64,000 nt of DNA from assembly GCF_021601625.1 (NCBI RefSeq), contig NZ_BQHR01000010.1:219244-283243 (forward strand). Direction: 5' to 3'. Below the pieces are notes generated by a model. It saw only the letters and a program-made list of their open reading frames with translations. It had not been told where the DNA came from and did no database searches. Numbering within the stretch: position 1 is the first letter of the stretch; each line of letters begins with the position of its first letter. Both the position numbers and the translations under genes were made by a program. Below are positions 8,811 to 19,447 of this stretch, in pieces. The DNA is from Pseudomonas paraglycinae (GTDB lineage: Bacteria; Pseudomonadota; Gammaproteobacteria; Pseudomonadales; Pseudomonadaceae).

Positions 8811-9731
8811 TCAGAGCGATTCGAGACAACCCGCCAGATCATTCCCCAGCTTCTCCAGCACTTGCTCATAACCCTGAGCCGTCGCTGGCGTGTATCCGCC
8901 CAACGCATCCAGTTCCGCCAGTTTCACCGGCAGGCTAGCCACCAGGGTTTCGGCCAGACGTGGACGCAGCGGCGGCTCACTGAACACGCAGGTCTTGCCG
9001 ACTTCCTGCAAACGCGTGCGCATTGCCGCCACATGCTGGGCGCCCGGCTGCACTTCCGCCGCGACGCTGAACACACCGGTGTGTTTCAGGCCGTAGGCGT
9101 CTTCGAAGTAGTCGAAGGCTTCGTGGAAGACGAAGTAGGGTTTGCCTTCAATACCGGCCAGACGTTTCTTCAAGCGCTGATCGAGCGCATCAAGACGTTC
9201 ATCGAACGCCTTGGCGTTGCTCTGATAGCGCTCGGCATTGGCCGGGTCTGCAGCGCTCAGGTCAGCGGCCATTTTGTCGGCAATAACTCGCGCGTTCACC
9301 GGCGATAGCCACAGATGCGCATCGAGGCTGCCCGGACGATGATCGTGGTCGTGTTCGTCGGCTTCTTCGGCATGGGAATGACTGTCTGCGGCGAAGCGGC
9401 GCAGTTTCATGCCCGGCAGGTCCTGTACCGCGACGCTCGGCAACGTACGACCGTTCAGCACGCGAGGCAGGAAACCTTCCATGTCCGGGCCGATCCAGTA
9501 CAGCAGGTCCACCGATTGCACCTTGCGCACATCGGATGGGCGCAAGGCGTAGTTATGCGGCGAAGCGCCCGGTGGCAGCAGCACTTCCGGAATCGCCACG
9601 CCGTCCTGCACCGCGGCGGCAATCAGTTGCAGGGGCTTGATGCTGGTGAGGACTCTGACCTCGGCCTGAGCCGGACCGATCAGCAGAAAACCGGTGATGA
9701 ATACGACAAAAACAGAAAAAAGTCGGGACAC
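8811..9731 (-). CDS. znuA: Zinc ABC transporter periplasmic binding protein ZnuA
   Basis: About 306 residues: signal peptide (FSVFVVFITGFLLIGPAQA), then the cluster 9 metal-binding fold with His ligands in the SPHNY loop and FVFHEAFDYF. The acidic His-rich loop HSHAEEADEHDHDH near residue 120 is characteristic of zinc-specific members. It captures periplasmic Zn(II) for ZnuBC. Two GTG starts are possible (9740 and 9731); 9731 is preferred because a GAG motif lies 8 nt upstream. It is divergent from zur-znuCB, with a candidate Zur operator in between. Confidence 0.93.
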   Translation of the reverse strand: MSRLFSVFVVFITGFLLIGPAQAEVRVLTSIKPLQLIAAAVQDGVAIPEVLLPPGASPHNYALRPSDVRKVQSVDLLYWIGPDMEGFLPRVLNGRTLPSVAVQDLPGMKLRRFAADSHSHAEEADEHDHDHRPGSLDAHLWLSPVNARVIADKMAADLSAADPANAERYQSNAKAFDERLDALDQRLKKRLAGIEGKPYFVFHEAFDYFEDAYGLKHTGVFSVAAEVQPGAQHVAAMRTRLQEVGKTCVFSEPPLRPRLAETLVASLPVKLAELDALGGYTPATAQGYEQVLEKLGNDLAGCLESL

Positions 9732-9756
9732 GATGACCACTCAATGAGGCGAGAAC

Positions 9757-9773
9757 GGGTAACATAATAACGT
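9757..9773. promoter_or_regulatory. Candidate Zur operator between znuA and zur
   Basis: The gap contains GTAACATAATAAC (9759-9771), complement GTTATTATGTTAC. This is an imperfect dyad resembling the GTTATnnnATAAC-type Zur box of gammaproteobacteria. The position between the two divergent zinc-uptake units supports the call; the symmetry is only partial. Confidence 0.5.
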
Positions 9774-9797
9774 CTCTAACCAAACTCGTCGCCGCTC

Positions 9798-10279
9798 ATG
9801 CCTATTACACCGATTGCCAGCCGTCCCCACGACCACTCGCACTGCGTTCACAGCGCGCTGTCCGAGGCCGATGCCCTGTGTGCACAGAAAGGCCTGCGCC
9901 TGACCGCGCTGCGCCGGCGGGTGCTGGAACTGGTCTGGCAGAGCCACAAGCCGCTGGGTGCCTACGACATTCTGGCGGTGCTCAGCGAGCAGGACGGCCG
10001 CCGCGCCGCGCCGCCGACCGTGTACCGGGCGCTGGATTTCCTGCTGGAAAACGGTCTGGTGCACCGCATCTCCTCGCTCAACGCCTTCGTCGGCTGCGTT
10101 CACCCGAAACATTCGCACCAGGGCCAGTTCCTGATCTGCCGTGAATGCCACGCCGCCATCGAACTTGAGCAAAAAACCATCAGCGACGCCATCGTCCACA
10201 GCGCCAAGGACGTCGGCTTCATCGTCGAGGCCCAGACCGTCGAAGTGGTCGGCCTCTGCTCCGGTTGCCGGGGGGCTTG

Positions 10280-10280
<1 letters not shown>
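9798..10280 (+). CDS. zur: Zinc uptake regulator Zur (Np20-type, Fur family)
   Basis: 160 residues with the Fur-family winged helix ([35 protein letters not shown]), a metal-binding segment with [12 protein letters not shown], and two structural-zinc CxxC pairs (ICREC near residue 116 and LCSGC at the C-terminus). The N-terminus is His-rich (HDHSHCVH). It represses zinc uptake genes when Zn is plentiful. Its stop overlaps the znuC start by one base (TGATG), so regulator and transporter are translationally coupled and autoregulation is likely. Confidence 0.92.
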
Positions 10281-11057
<777 letters not shown>

Positions 11058-11065
<8 letters not shown>

Positions 11066-11846
11066 TTTTCTGTTCTACGCCCTGCTTGCAGGTCTGGCGC
11101 TGGCGGTGGTCGCGGGGCCGCTGGGCTCGTTCGTGGTCTGGCGGCGCATGGCCTATTTCGGCGACACGCTGTCCCACGCCGCACTGCTCGGCGTGGCGCT
11201 GGGCTTTCTGCTGGATGTCAGCCCGACCGTGGCGGTGACCGTTGGATGCCTGTTGCTGGCGGTGCTGCTGGTGACCTTGCAACAGCGCCAGCCGCTGGCG
11301 TCCGACACACTGTTGGGCATTCTTGCGCCGAGCACACTCTCTCTCGGGCTGGTGGTACTAAGCTTCATGCATGAAGTGCGGATCGACCTGATGGCCTACC
11401 TGTTTGGCGACCTGCTGGCGATCAGCCCGACCGATCTGGCGTGGATCCTCGGCGGCAGCGCGGCGGTGCTGGTGTTGCTGGTGACGCTGTGGCGCCCGCT
11501 GCTGGCGATCACCGTGCACGAAGAGCTGGCCCGGGTCGAAGGCCTGCCGGTGGCCGGTCTGCGCATGGCGCTGATGCTGTTGATCGCAGTGGTGATCGCC
11601 GTGGCGATGAAAATCGTCGGTGTGTTGCTGATTACTTCGTTGTTGATCATCCCGGCGGCTGCGGCACAACGTCACGCCCGTTCGCCGGAGCAGATGGCAC
11701 TGGGCGCGAGCGTGCTGGGCATGCTCGCCGTGTGTGGCGGGCTGGCGCTGTCCTGGTTCAAGGACACCCCGGCTGGCCCGTCAATCGTTGTGACGGCGGC
11801 CGCACTGTTTCTGCTGAGTTTTGTTCTGCCCCGTCGAGGGGTGTAG
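11058..11846 (+). CDS. znuB: Zinc ABC transporter permease ZnuB
   Basis: 262 residues, almost entirely hydrophobic, with about eight to nine membrane segments of the ABC-3 (metal) permease family. Recognisable are the N-terminal [26 protein letters not shown] and the cytoplasmic-loop [18 protein letters not shown]-like region. It overlaps znuC by 8 nt, so the two are coupled. It is the last gene of the zinc operon; a lipoprotein gene follows 37 nt later on the same strand and may be read through. Confidence 0.93.
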
Positions 11847-11883
11847 ACTTGCTCGTTTTTTGCGCAAATAGAGAGTCGCAGGA

Positions 11884-12597
11884 ATGAAGCCGTTCGCCTC
11901 CCGTTATCTGCTCCTTGTGGCCTTTTCAGTGCTGCTGGGCGCCTGCCAAAGCACGCCGCCGGTGGCCGAAGTCCCCGATGCGCGGGCCAAGGCCATCGCA
12001 CAGCTGGAGCAAAGCCTGGCCAGCAGCGAACTGGCCACTGCCGAAGACCAACTGGCAGCCTTGCAAGCCGAAACACCCAACGATCAATCCCTTGAGCAAT
12101 ACCAGCGCCAGTTGGCCGAAGCCTATCTGCGTCGCAGCCAGATCGTCCTGCAGAAGGGCGATGTGAATGCGGCCGCGACCGCGCTGGCCCGTGCCCGCGT
12201 GCTGATGCCCAAGGCCCCGGCACTGACCGGTGGCGTCAACGGTGCCATCACCGAAGCGCGCAAGGCCGAGCTGGAGAAAGCCGAAGCAGCGCTGCAAGCC
12301 GCCGAAGCCAAGCCGAAAGCCAAGGTGATCGATCCCACCGCCGAGAGCACCACGGTTGCGCTGAATATCACCGATAGCCGCAAACTTCGCCGCCAACTGG
12401 ATGCGATCGCCGCCGATGTGGTGAATTACGACTGTGCGGTGAGCATTCAGGCCCCGCGCACCAATGATTACCCTTGGCTGGCGACGTTGATCACCAAGCG
12501 CGTGAAGAAGCTCGATCCGGAGTTCGATCTGCAGATCAAAAAGCAGATCCTGCGCAGCGTTCCTGCTCAAGTAGTCTTGAGTCCTCGCAAGCCATAA
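11884..12597 (+). CDS. PA5502-like lipoprotein of unknown function
   Basis: 237 residues with a lipoprotein signal peptide ending in the lipobox LLGAC (Cys20). An Ala/Glu/Gln-rich helical region of about 120 residues looks tetratricopeptide-like or coiled-coil. A C-terminal globular part contains the only other cysteine (NYDCAVSIQ). A gene like this follows znuB in Pseudomonas. It is probably anchored in an outer or inner membrane leaflet facing the periplasm. No enzymatic motif was seen; a link to zinc is only positional. Confidence 0.75.
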   Translation: MKPFASRYLLLVAFSVLLGACQSTPPVAEVPDARAKAIAQLEQSLASSELATAEDQLAALQAETPNDQSLEQYQRQLAEAYLRRSQIVLQKGDVNAAATALARARVLMPKAPALTGGVNGAITEARKAELEKAEAALQAAEAKPKAKVIDPTAESTTVALNITDSRKLRRQLDAIAADVVNYDCAVSIQAPRTNDYPWLATLITKRVKKLDPEFDLQIKKQILRSVPAQVVLSPRKP

Positions 12598-12600
12598 GAA

Positions 12601-12664
12601 ATCGCGAGCAGGCTCGCTCCCACAGGTACAACATGATTCCTGTGGGAGCGAGCTTGCTCGCGAT
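12601..12664. repeat. REPIN (inverted REP doublet)
   Basis: Two 26-bp arms (12601-12626 and 12639-12664) are inverted copies with one mismatch, separated by 12 nt. Each contains the Pseudomonas REP core GTGGGAGCGAGC-TGCTCGCGAT. It lies between the convergent lipoprotein and katE genes. Such elements are mobilised by RAYT transposases, none of which is encoded here. Confidence 0.92.
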
Positions 12665-12689
12665 GACTATTTCAGGCATTACAAAACTA

Positions 12690-14831
12690 TCAGGCCGGAA
12701 TCGCCTTGGCCTTGGCTTCCCTATCCCAAACCCGATGCTGCCCGATTGCGGCAAAAAACGGCTTGGTTAGCGCCGACACATCTTTGCCCTCCAGTAATCC
12801 CGCATCCGCCTCCAGCTTCAGCACGTCCAGCAACTGCTTGGCCTCGCCATGCAGCGCAATCGCCTTCAGGTGTTTGTACGCCTCCAGCAGGTAATGCAAC
12901 GCCACGCCGTCACCGCTCAACGCCTTGACCGACGCCGCGCCACCCGGCACAAACACCGCATCGAACGCCACCGAAGGCAAACCTTCCATCGACGCATCCA
13001 CCGCCAGGCTTTTGCCATCGGCGGTTTTCACCGGCGCCGAGGTCGGGCCGAGCAGTTTGGCGTGCGCACCTTCTGCCGCCAGCGCCTTCTTCATCGCATC
13101 AATCGCTGCGCCATCGACGCCGTTGGCCGCAAGGATCGCGACTTTCCGCGTCTTGATGTTTTCCGGCAACAAGTTGGCCTGACTCAGCGATGGCGAGTGA
13201 TCCAGTGATGTTTTCGGTACGTCGACGGTGCCTTTGCCTGGCGCTGGCAGACCCAGGTTGGCCGCCACGCGTTTGGCCAGCTCCAGATCGATGTTGGCGA
13301 GAATCTCGTTCACTTGCCGCGCCCGGATGAACTCACGCTCAACCTTGCCGAGTTCGAAACTGTAGGCGGCGATGATGTGCTCTTTCTCGTGCGGGCTCAT
13401 GCTGTTGAAGAACAGCCGCGCCTGGGAGAAGTGGTCGCTGAACGACTCGCTGCGCTGACGGATCTTGTTGGCGTCGATACGCTCCGGATAACTCTCGAAA
13501 CCGCCGTCCTGCGCGGCCGGTGGCGTCTCTTTCGGCCAGCCGCCATCGATGGAGTTCGGTTCGTAGGACGCGCGACCCTTGTCGATCACCGTGCGGTGTT
13601 GGGCATCGCGCTGGCCGTTGTGGAACGGCGCGACCGGACGATTGATCGGCAGCTCATGAAAGTTCGGCCCACCGAGTCGGCTGATCTGCGTGTCGGTGTA
13701 GGAAAACAGCCGACCTTGCAGCAGCGGGTCATTGGAGAAGTCGATCCCCGGCACGATATGGCCGGGGCAGAACGCGACCTGCTCGGTCTCGGCGAAGAAA
13801 TTGTCCGGGTTGCGATTGAGGGTCATCTTGCCCAGCGGCGTAATCGGAACGATTTCCTCGGGAATCAGTTTGGTCGGGTCGAGGATGTCGAAGTCGAAGT
13901 CGTGCTCGTTTTCCTCCTCGATGATCTGTACACCGAGTTCCCACTCCGGGTAATCGCCCATCTCGATGGCTTCCCACAGATCGCGCCGATGGTAGTCGGT
14001 GTCTTTACCCGCGAGTTTTTGCGCCTCGTCCCATACCAGCGAACAAGTGCCGGCAGTAGGGCGCCAGTGGAATTTGACGAAGCGCGATTTGCCCTCGGCA
14101 TTGATCAGCCGGAAGGTGTGCACGCCGAAGCCCTGCATGCTGCGCAGGCTTTTCGGGATGGCCCGGTCGGACATGGCCCAGATCACCATGTGCGCCGATT
14201 CCGGCACCAAGGACACGAAGTCCCAGAAGGTGTCGTGGGCCGAGCCGCCGGTAGGGATCTCGTTATGCGGTTCGGGTTTCACCGCGTGGACGAAGTCAGG
14301 AAACTTGATCGCGTCCTGAATGAAGAACACCGGCATGTTGTTGCCGACCAGATCGAAGTTGCCTTCGTCGGTGAAGAACTTCACGGCAAAACCACGCACG
14401 TCACGCACGGTGTCGCCGGAACCACGCGGCCCCTGCACCGTGGAAAAACGCACGAACACTGGGGTTTTCTTCCCCGGATCCTGCAGGAAGCCAGCCTTGG
14501 TCAGCGTCGAATGGTTCTCGTAGCTCTGAAAGAAACCATGGGCGCCGGTGCCGCGGGCGTGGACGATGCGCTCGGGAATCCGTTCATGGTCAAAGTGCGT
14601 GATCTTTTCACGCATGATGAAGTCTTCCAAAAGCGACGGCCCGCGAGCTCCGGCCTTGAGGGTGTTCTGATTATCAGCAATTTTCACGCCCTGGTTGGTG
14701 CGCAGGGCCTGACCGGTAGCGTCGGAGCGAAACTTCTCCAGGCTGTCGAGTTTGGCATTGGTGTTGGCGCGATCCGGGGTATCGGTGCCGGCCAGTTGGC
14801 TTTTGTCATTGGCAGGTTTCTTGGTACTCAT
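12690..14831 (-). CDS. katE: Large-subunit catalase HPII
   Basis: 713 residues, the long clade 2 type. The catalase core has the distal His region ([15 protein letters not shown]), [14 protein letters not shown] and the proximal haem ligand segment [18 protein letters not shown]. After about residue 560 there is an extra flavodoxin/class I amidotransferase-like C-terminal domain ([25 protein letters not shown]) that marks HPII. It decomposes H2O2, typically under RpoS control in stationary phase. It stands alone, divergent from metNIQ. Confidence 0.95.
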   Translation of the reverse strand: MSTKKPANDKSQLAGTDTPDRANTNAKLDSLEKFRSDATGQALRTNQGVKIADNQNTLKAGARGPSLLEDFIMREKITHFDHERIPERIVHARGTGAHGFFQSYENHSTLTKAGFLQDPGKKTPVFVRFSTVQGPRGSGDTVRDVRGFAVKFFTDEGNFDLVGNNMPVFFIQDAIKFPDFVHAVKPEPHNEIPTGGSAHDTFWDFVSLVPESAHMVIWAMSDRAIPKSLRSMQGFGVHTFRLINAEGKSRFVKFHWRPTAGTCSLVWDEAQKLAGKDTDYHRRDLWEAIEMGDYPEWELGVQIIEEENEHDFDFDILDPTKLIPEEIVPITPLGKMTLNRNPDNFFAETEQVAFCPGHIVPGIDFSNDPLLQGRLFSYTDTQISRLGGPNFHELPINRPVAPFHNGQRDAQHRTVIDKGRASYEPNSIDGGWPKETPPAAQDGGFESYPERIDANKIRQRSESFSDHFSQARLFFNSMSPHEKEHIIAAYSFELGKVEREFIRARQVNEILANIDLELAKRVAANLGLPAPGKGTVDVPKTSLDHSPSLSQANLLPENIKTRKVAILAANGVDGAAIDAMKKALAAEGAHAKLLGPTSAPVKTADGKSLAVDASMEGLPSVAFDAVFVPGGAASVKALSGDGVALHYLLEAYKHLKAIALHGEAKQLLDVLKLEADAGLLEGKDVSALTKPFFAAIGQHRVWDREAKAKAIPA

Positions 14832-15091
14832 CAGTCATGAACTCCTGTTTGTCCCGGGATTGCTCCGGAACGCTTGAGTGTTTCCCAGGCACGGCACCCA
14901 GGGTTTTCAAGTCGCTTAAGTAGTGACTGACGAGGGTTTCGGGCGTTCCTTTTTTATGACCTTTGATCCTGTTATTGCCAAATCGAAGGTTATTCGCGAA
15001 ATAAATGCTAAGAACCTCTATACGGACAGGCTAAAATGCGCGCCCGGCTAACCGCTGATCCTTTTCCAACGCGCCCCACAAGGTTCGCTAC

Positions 15092-16099
15092 GTGATCGAG
15101 TTTCAAAACGTCCATAAGACTTACCGCGTCGCCGGTAAGGACATCACCGCGCTGCACCCGACCAGCTTCTCCATCGAGAACGGTCAGGTGTTCGGCCTGA
15201 TTGGCCATTCCGGCGCGGGAAAAAGTACCCTGCTGCGTCTGATCAATCGCCTGGAGCAATCCAGTGGCGGCAAGATCATCGTCGACGGTGAAGAAGTCAC
15301 CGCGCTGGACGCCAACGGCCTGCGCCGTTTTCGTCAGCAGGTCGGGATGATCTTCCAGCACTTCAACCTGCTGGCATCCAAGACCGTGGCCGACAACGTC
15401 GCGCTGCCGCTGACCCTGGCGGGTGAACTGTCCCGCGCCGAGATCGACCAGCGTGTGGCCGAGTTGCTGGCGCGGGTCGGTCTGTCCGATCACGCCAAAA
15501 AGTACCCGGCGCAGTTGTCCGGCGGTCAGAAGCAGCGCGTCGGCATCGCCCGCGCCCTGGCGACCAAGCCGAAGATCCTGCTGTGCGACGAAGCCACCAG
15601 CGCCCTCGACCCGCAGACCACGGCGTCGGTCCTGCAGCTGCTGGCCGAGATCAACCGCGAGCTGAAGCTGACCATCGTCCTGATCACCCACGAGATGGAT
15701 GTGATCCGCCGCGTGTGCGATCAGGTCGGCGTGATGGACGCCGGTGTGATCGTCGAGCAAGGTTCGGTGGCCGATGTGTTCCTGCATCCGAAGCACCCGA
15801 CCACCAAGCGCTTTGTTCAGGAAAGCGAGCAAATCGACGAAAGCGAGCAGCGCGATGACTTCGCTCACGTGCCGGGCCGCATCGTGCGTCTGACCTTCCA
15901 GGGCGAAGCGACCTACGCGCCGTTGCTCGGAACCGTCGCCCGGGAAACCGGTGTGGACTACAGCATCCTGGCCGGTCGTATCGACCGCATCAAAGACATT
16001 CCTTACGGGCAATTGACCCTCGCCGTCACCGGTGGCGACATGGAAGCAGCCTTCGCGCGCTTCACCGCCGCTGACGTTCACATGGAGGTGTTGCGCTAA
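15092..16099 (+). CDS. metN: Methionine ABC transporter ATPase MetN
   Basis: 335 residues starting at GTG 15092 ([13 protein letters not shown]). It has Walker [10 protein letters not shown], signature [15 protein letters not shown], Walker [13 protein letters not shown] and the H-loop ITHEMD. The C-terminal NIL (ACT-like) domain, about 260-335, is the methionine-binding regulatory domain that gives trans-inhibition. The stop overlaps the metI ATG (TAATG). No SAM riboswitch-like structure was recognised upstream. Confidence 0.94.
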   Translation: MIEFQNVHKTYRVAGKDITALHPTSFSIENGQVFGLIGHSGAGKSTLLRLINRLEQSSGGKIIVDGEEVTALDANGLRRFRQQVGMIFQHFNLLASKTVADNVALPLTLAGELSRAEIDQRVAELLARVGLSDHAKKYPAQLSGGQKQRVGIARALATKPKILLCDEATSALDPQTTASVLQLLAEINRELKLTIVLITHEMDVIRRVCDQVGVMDAGVIVEQGSVADVFLHPKHPTTKRFVQESEQIDESEQRDDFAHVPGRIVRLTFQGEATYAPLLGTVARETGVDYSILAGRIDRIKDIPYGQLTLAVTGGDMEAAFARFTAADVHMEVLR

Positions 16100-16773
16100 T
16101 GGAAGACCTGATGAGTTTCTTCACCAATATCGACTGGTACGAAATCTGGCTCGCCACCGGCGACACCCTGATGATGCTCGGCGGTTCGCTGCTGTTCACC
16201 GTGCTGCTCGGCCTGCCGCTGGGCGTGTTGCTGTTCCTGTGCAGCCCGCGTCAGTTGCTCGAAGCCAAAGGCGTGTACGCATTGCTGTCGCTGGTGGTGA
16301 ACATCCTGCGTTCGCTGCCGTTCATCATTCTGTTGATCGTGATGATCCCGTTCACCGTGCTGATCACCGGCACCTCGCTCGGCGTGGCCGGTGCGATTCC
16401 GCCGCTGGTAGTGGGCGCGACGCCGTTCTTCGCGCGGCTGGTGGAAACCGCCCTGCGTGAAGTCGATCGCGGCATCATCGAAGCGACCCAGTCGATGGGC
16501 GCGACCACTCGCCAGATCATCATGAACGCCTTGCTGCCGGAGGCCCGTCCGGGCATCTTCGCAGCGATTACGGTGACGGCGATTACACTGGTTTCCTACA
16601 CGGCGATGGCCGGTGTGGTCGGCGCCGGTGGCCTGGGTGACCTGGCGATCCGTTTCGGCTATCAGCGGTTCCAGACCGACGTGATGATCGTCACCGTGGT
16701 GTTGCTGCTGATCCTGGTGCAAGTGCTGCAAATGGTAGGCGACCGACTGGTCGTGCACTTCTCGCGCAAATAA
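16099..16773 (+). CDS. metI: Methionine ABC transporter permease MetI
   Basis: 224 residues with five hydrophobic segments and the coupling-helix EAA motif (ATQSMGATTRQIIMNALLPEA) that contacts MetN. Length and order fit MetI. It is translationally coupled to metN and followed after 74 nt by the substrate-binding gene. A second in-frame ATG four codons in is also possible. Confidence 0.93.
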   Translation: MEDLMSFFTNIDWYEIWLATGDTLMMLGGSLLFTVLLGLPLGVLLFLCSPRQLLEAKGVYALLSLVVNILRSLPFIILLIVMIPFTVLITGTSLGVAGAIPPLVVGATPFFARLVETALREVDRGIIEATQSMGATTRQIIMNALLPEARPGIFAAITVTAITLVSYTAMAGVVGAGGLGDLAIRFGYQRFQTDVMIVTVVLLLILVQVLQMVGDRLVVHFSRK

Positions 16774-16847
16774 CCGGTTTTGTAATGACATGAGCCGGCC
16801 ATTCGCTGGCAGGCGCCAGACGGGCGCCGTAAAAAGGAGTTAGCTGA

Positions 16848-17621
16848 ATGAAAAAACTGATCGTTGCCCTGGCTGCCGTTGCAGCGTTCTCGGCCCACGC
16901 CGACGAAACCCTGACCGTTGCTGCCACTCCGGTGCCGCACGCGGAAATCCTCGAGTTCGTGAAGCCGGTACTGGCCAAAGAAGGCGTGGATCTGAAGGTC
17001 AAGGTCTTCACCGACTACGTTCAGCCGAACGTGCAGGTGGTCGAGAAGCGTCTGGACGCCAACTTCTTCCAGCACCAGCCGTACCTCGATGAGTTCAACA
17101 AGGCCAAGGGCACCAGCCTGGTGTCCGTGACCGGCGTGCACCTGGAACCGCTGGGCGCCTACTCCAGCAAATTCAAGAAAATCGAAGAGCTGCCAAGCGG
17201 CGCCAACGTGGTGATCCCGAACGACGCTACCAACGGCGGCCGTGCGCTGTTGCTGCTGGCCAAGGCCGGCGTGATCACCTTGAAGGATCCGAGCAACATC
17301 CTGTCGACCGTCAAGGACATCGCCCAGAACCCGAAAGACCTGAAGATCCGTGAACTGGAAGCCGCGACCATCCCGCGCGTGCTGACCCAGGTCGACCTGG
17401 CACTGATCAACACCAACTACGCGCTGGAAGCCAAGCTCGATCCGTCCAAGGACGCGCTGGTCATCGAAGGCAGCGACTCGCCTTACGTGAACATCCTCGT
17501 GTCCCGCGCGGACAACAAGGACAGCGACGCCATGAAGAAACTGGCCGCTGTGCTGCACAGCCCGGAAGTGAAGAAATTCATTACCGAGAAGTACAAAGGC
17601 GCGGTGTTGCCGGCGTTCTGA
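16848..17621 (+). CDS. metQ: Methionine-binding periplasmic protein MetQ (NlpA family)
   Basis: 257 residues: a short cleavable signal peptide (MKKLIVALAAVAAFSAHA-DE), then an NlpA-family substrate-binding fold beginning LTVAATPVPHAEILE with FFQHQPYLDEFN and NTNYALEAKLDPSKDAL. It delivers D/L-methionine to MetNI. The signal lacks a lipobox cysteine, so unlike E. coli MetQ this protein should be soluble in the periplasm. A good Shine-Dalgarno (AAAAGGAG) lies upstream and a terminator follows the stop. Confidence 0.92.
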   Translation: MKKLIVALAAVAAFSAHADETLTVAATPVPHAEILEFVKPVLAKEGVDLKVKVFTDYVQPNVQVVEKRLDANFFQHQPYLDEFNKAKGTSLVSVTGVHLEPLGAYSSKFKKIEELPSGANVVIPNDATNGGRALLLLAKAGVITLKDPSNILSTVKDIAQNPKDLKIRELEAATIPRVLTQVDLALINTNYALEAKLDPSKDALVIEGSDSPYVNILVSRADNKDSDAMKKLAAVLHSPEVKKFITEKYKGAVLPAF

Positions 17622-17637
17622 TTCGGACGCCGCAACG

Positions 17638-17669
17638 AAAAAGGGGACGCCAGTGGCGTCCCCTTTTTT
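17638..17669 (+). terminator. Terminator of metNIQ
   Basis: Stem GGGGACGCC / GGCGTCCCC with an AGT loop, flanked by A5 and T6. It starts 16 nt after the metQ stop. Confidence 0.9.
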
Positions 17670-17707
17670 GTGGCCGGGTGTTCAGCTTTGGACCCACTGT
17701 GTATTCG

Positions 17708-17901
17708 TCCCTCACCCCAGCCCTCTCCCGAAGGGAGAGGGGGCCGACCGAGGTGTCCTGCGTCCTGCATCGACCTGAAAGATCTTGGCGATTATGGATT
17801 CGAAGCAGTACGTTAAATTCGGTGTAGCTCGCCAATATTCCCCATTCAGTCCCCTCTCCCTCCGGGCGGTCCGACGTTTCGGGAGGGTTAGGGTGAGGGC
17901 T
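17708..17901. repeat. Long intergenic repeat with inverted CCCTCACCC-type ends
   Basis: The left end (about 17709-17752) reads CCCTCACCCCAGCCCTCTCC; the right end (about 17847-17901) read in reverse begins with the very similar CCCTCACCCTAACCCTCCC. Each end also has a local purine/pyrimidine hairpin. The roughly 95-nt interior has no convincing ORF. It resembles a dispersed non-coding repeat seen in several Pseudomonas and Xanthomonas genomes. It fills the gap between metQ and sco. Confidence 0.6.
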
Positions 17902-17915
17902 AGCTTTTGATCTTC

Positions 17916-18551
17916 TTACTTGCGGTTCAACATCACCGGCAACTGCGCCACCAGCTTGGCATTATTTAACGGCGCCCGAATAAACCCGCGCTGTGTCCCG
18001 TCCGGCCCGATCACCGCCAGGTTCCCACTGTGATCCACCGTGTAGTTCGGCTTGCTGGTATCCGCCGGAATGAACGGAATGCTCACCGCGTTCGCCACCT
18101 TCTGCAGTTCTTCGATCGACTTCGGCGTGAGGCCGATGAACTGTGGATCGAAGTAACCCAGGTACTGCTTCAACTGCGCGGGGTTGTCGCGGTTCGGATC
18201 GACGCTGACCAGCACGATCTGCAATTTATCCACAGCATCCTTCGGCAGTTCGCTCTTGATCTGGCGCAGCTGGGCGAGGGTGGTCGGGCAGATGTCCGGG
18301 CAGAAGGTGTAGCCGAAGAACAGCAGGCTCCACTTGCCCTTGAGCTCGTTGACCGTGACCGGTTGGCCGTCCTGATTGGTCATCGTCACGTCCGGCAGGT
18401 TACGGCTCTGCGGCAGCAGGATGATGCCGGCGTCGATCAGCGCGGTCGGGTCGCCCTGGCCCTTGCCGCTCAGCACTTTGTTGACGGTCAGGCCGAGGAT
18501 CAGCGCGATCACGGCGACGAGGATGAAGACGGTTTTCTGGGTTCGAGTCAT
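17916..18551 (-). CDS. sco: SCO1/SenC copper chaperone for cytochrome oxidase
   Basis: 211 residues: one N-terminal membrane anchor (about 6-25) and a thioredoxin-like domain with the copper site FCPDICPTT (CxxxC) plus the distant His in TVDHSGN. It matures the CuA centre of cytochrome c oxidase subunit II. ATG 18551 is chosen: it overlaps the cyoE stop as ATGA and gives the standard N-terminus, whereas an upstream in-frame start would add about 42 unrelated residues. It is the last gene of the oxidase assembly operon. Confidence 0.92.
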   Translation of the reverse strand: MTRTQKTVFILVAVIALILGLTVNKVLSGKGQGDPTALIDAGIILLPQSRNLPDVTMTNQDGQPVTVNELKGKWSLLFFGYTFCPDICPTTLAQLRQIKSELPKDAVDKLQIVLVSVDPNRDNPAQLKQYLGYFDPQFIGLTPKSIEELQKVANAVSIPFIPADTSKPNYTVDHSGNLAVIGPDGTQRGFIRAPLNNAKLVAQLPVMLNRK

Positions 18552-19447
18552 AGGTTCAACAGTAAGTAGTGGTCTACGAGCAGGGCGATGAACAGCAGAA
18601 ACAAGTACCAGATAGAGTACTTGAAGGTGTTGATCGCCGCGTGCGGTCGAGTGCCACGGTACAGCACCACGGCCCATTGCAGAAACCTGGCGCCCAGACC
18701 GAGCGCGCAGATCAGGTACAGCAGGCCGCTCATGTGGATCACGTACGGCAACAGGCTGACCGCCAGCAGGGCGAAGGTGTACAGCAGAATGTGCACCTTG
18801 GTGTAGTGCTCGCCGTGGGTGACCGGCAGCATCGGAATGTCGGCCTTGGCGTATTCCTCTTTGCGATGGATGGCCAGCGCCCAGAAGTGCGGCGGGGTCC
18901 AGGCGAAGATGATCAGCACCAGCAGCAGCGGTTCGGCACTGACGTGGCCGGTGGCCGCGGTCCAGCCGAGCAGTGGCGGAGCGGCGCCGGCGAGGCCGCC
19001 GATGACGATGTTCTGCGGCGTCGCACGTTTGAGAAAACCTGTGTAGATCACCGCGTAGCCGAGCAGCGAGGCCAGGGTCAGCCAGGCGGTCAGCGGATTG
19101 GTGAAAGTCAGCAGCAAGGCCTGGCCGAGCAGCGCCAGCACCAGCGCAAAGGTCAGTGCGCCTGTGGGCGAAACCCGGCCCTCGGCCAGCGGCCTTTTAT
19201 GGGTGCGGGCCATGACCGCATCGATGCGTCGGTCCACCACATGATTGACCGCCGCCGCGCCACCGGCACACAGCGCGATCCCGAGGTTGCCGAACACCAG
19301 CACCGTCCACGGCACCCCGGCGCGGGTTGCGAGGAACATGCCGACCAGCGAGGTGATCAGCATCAGCACCACGACTTTCGGTTTGGTCAGCTCCAGATAA
19401 TCACGCCACAGCGCCTGCGCCGGACGTTCGCCGATCAGAATCGCCAT
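18548..19447 (-). CDS. cyoE: Protohaem IX farnesyltransferase (haem O synthase)
   Basis: 299 residues of the UbiA prenyltransferase family with about nine membrane segments. The aspartate-rich motif is [20 protein letters not shown]. It adds the farnesyl tail to haem B, making haem O, which CtaA oxidises to haem A for the aa3 oxidase. It overlaps the ctaA 3' end by 13 nt and the sco start by 4 nt, so the cluster is tightly coupled. The context favours the name CtaB/CyoE for an aa3 oxidase over a bo3 oxidase. Confidence 0.94.
   Translation of the reverse strand: MAILIGERPAQALWRDYLELTKPKVVVLMLITSLVGMFLATRAGVPWTVLVFGNLGIALCAGGAAAVNHVVDRRIDAVMARTHKRPLAEGRVSPTGALTFALVLALLGQALLLTFTNPLTAWLTLASLLGYAVIYTGFLKRATPQNIVIGGLAGAAPPLLGWTAATGHVSAEPLLLVLIIFAWTPPHFWALAIHRKEEYAKADIPMLPVTHGEHYTKVHILLYTFALLAVSLLPYVIHMSGLLYLICALGLGARFLQWAVVLYRGTRPHAAINTFKYSIWYLFLLFIALLVDHYLLLNL

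Noticed and set aside
14832-15091. SAM riboswitch or other RNA leader before metNIQ
   Set aside because: The 260-nt gap between katE and metN shows no clear multi-stem aptamer or expression-platform terminator.
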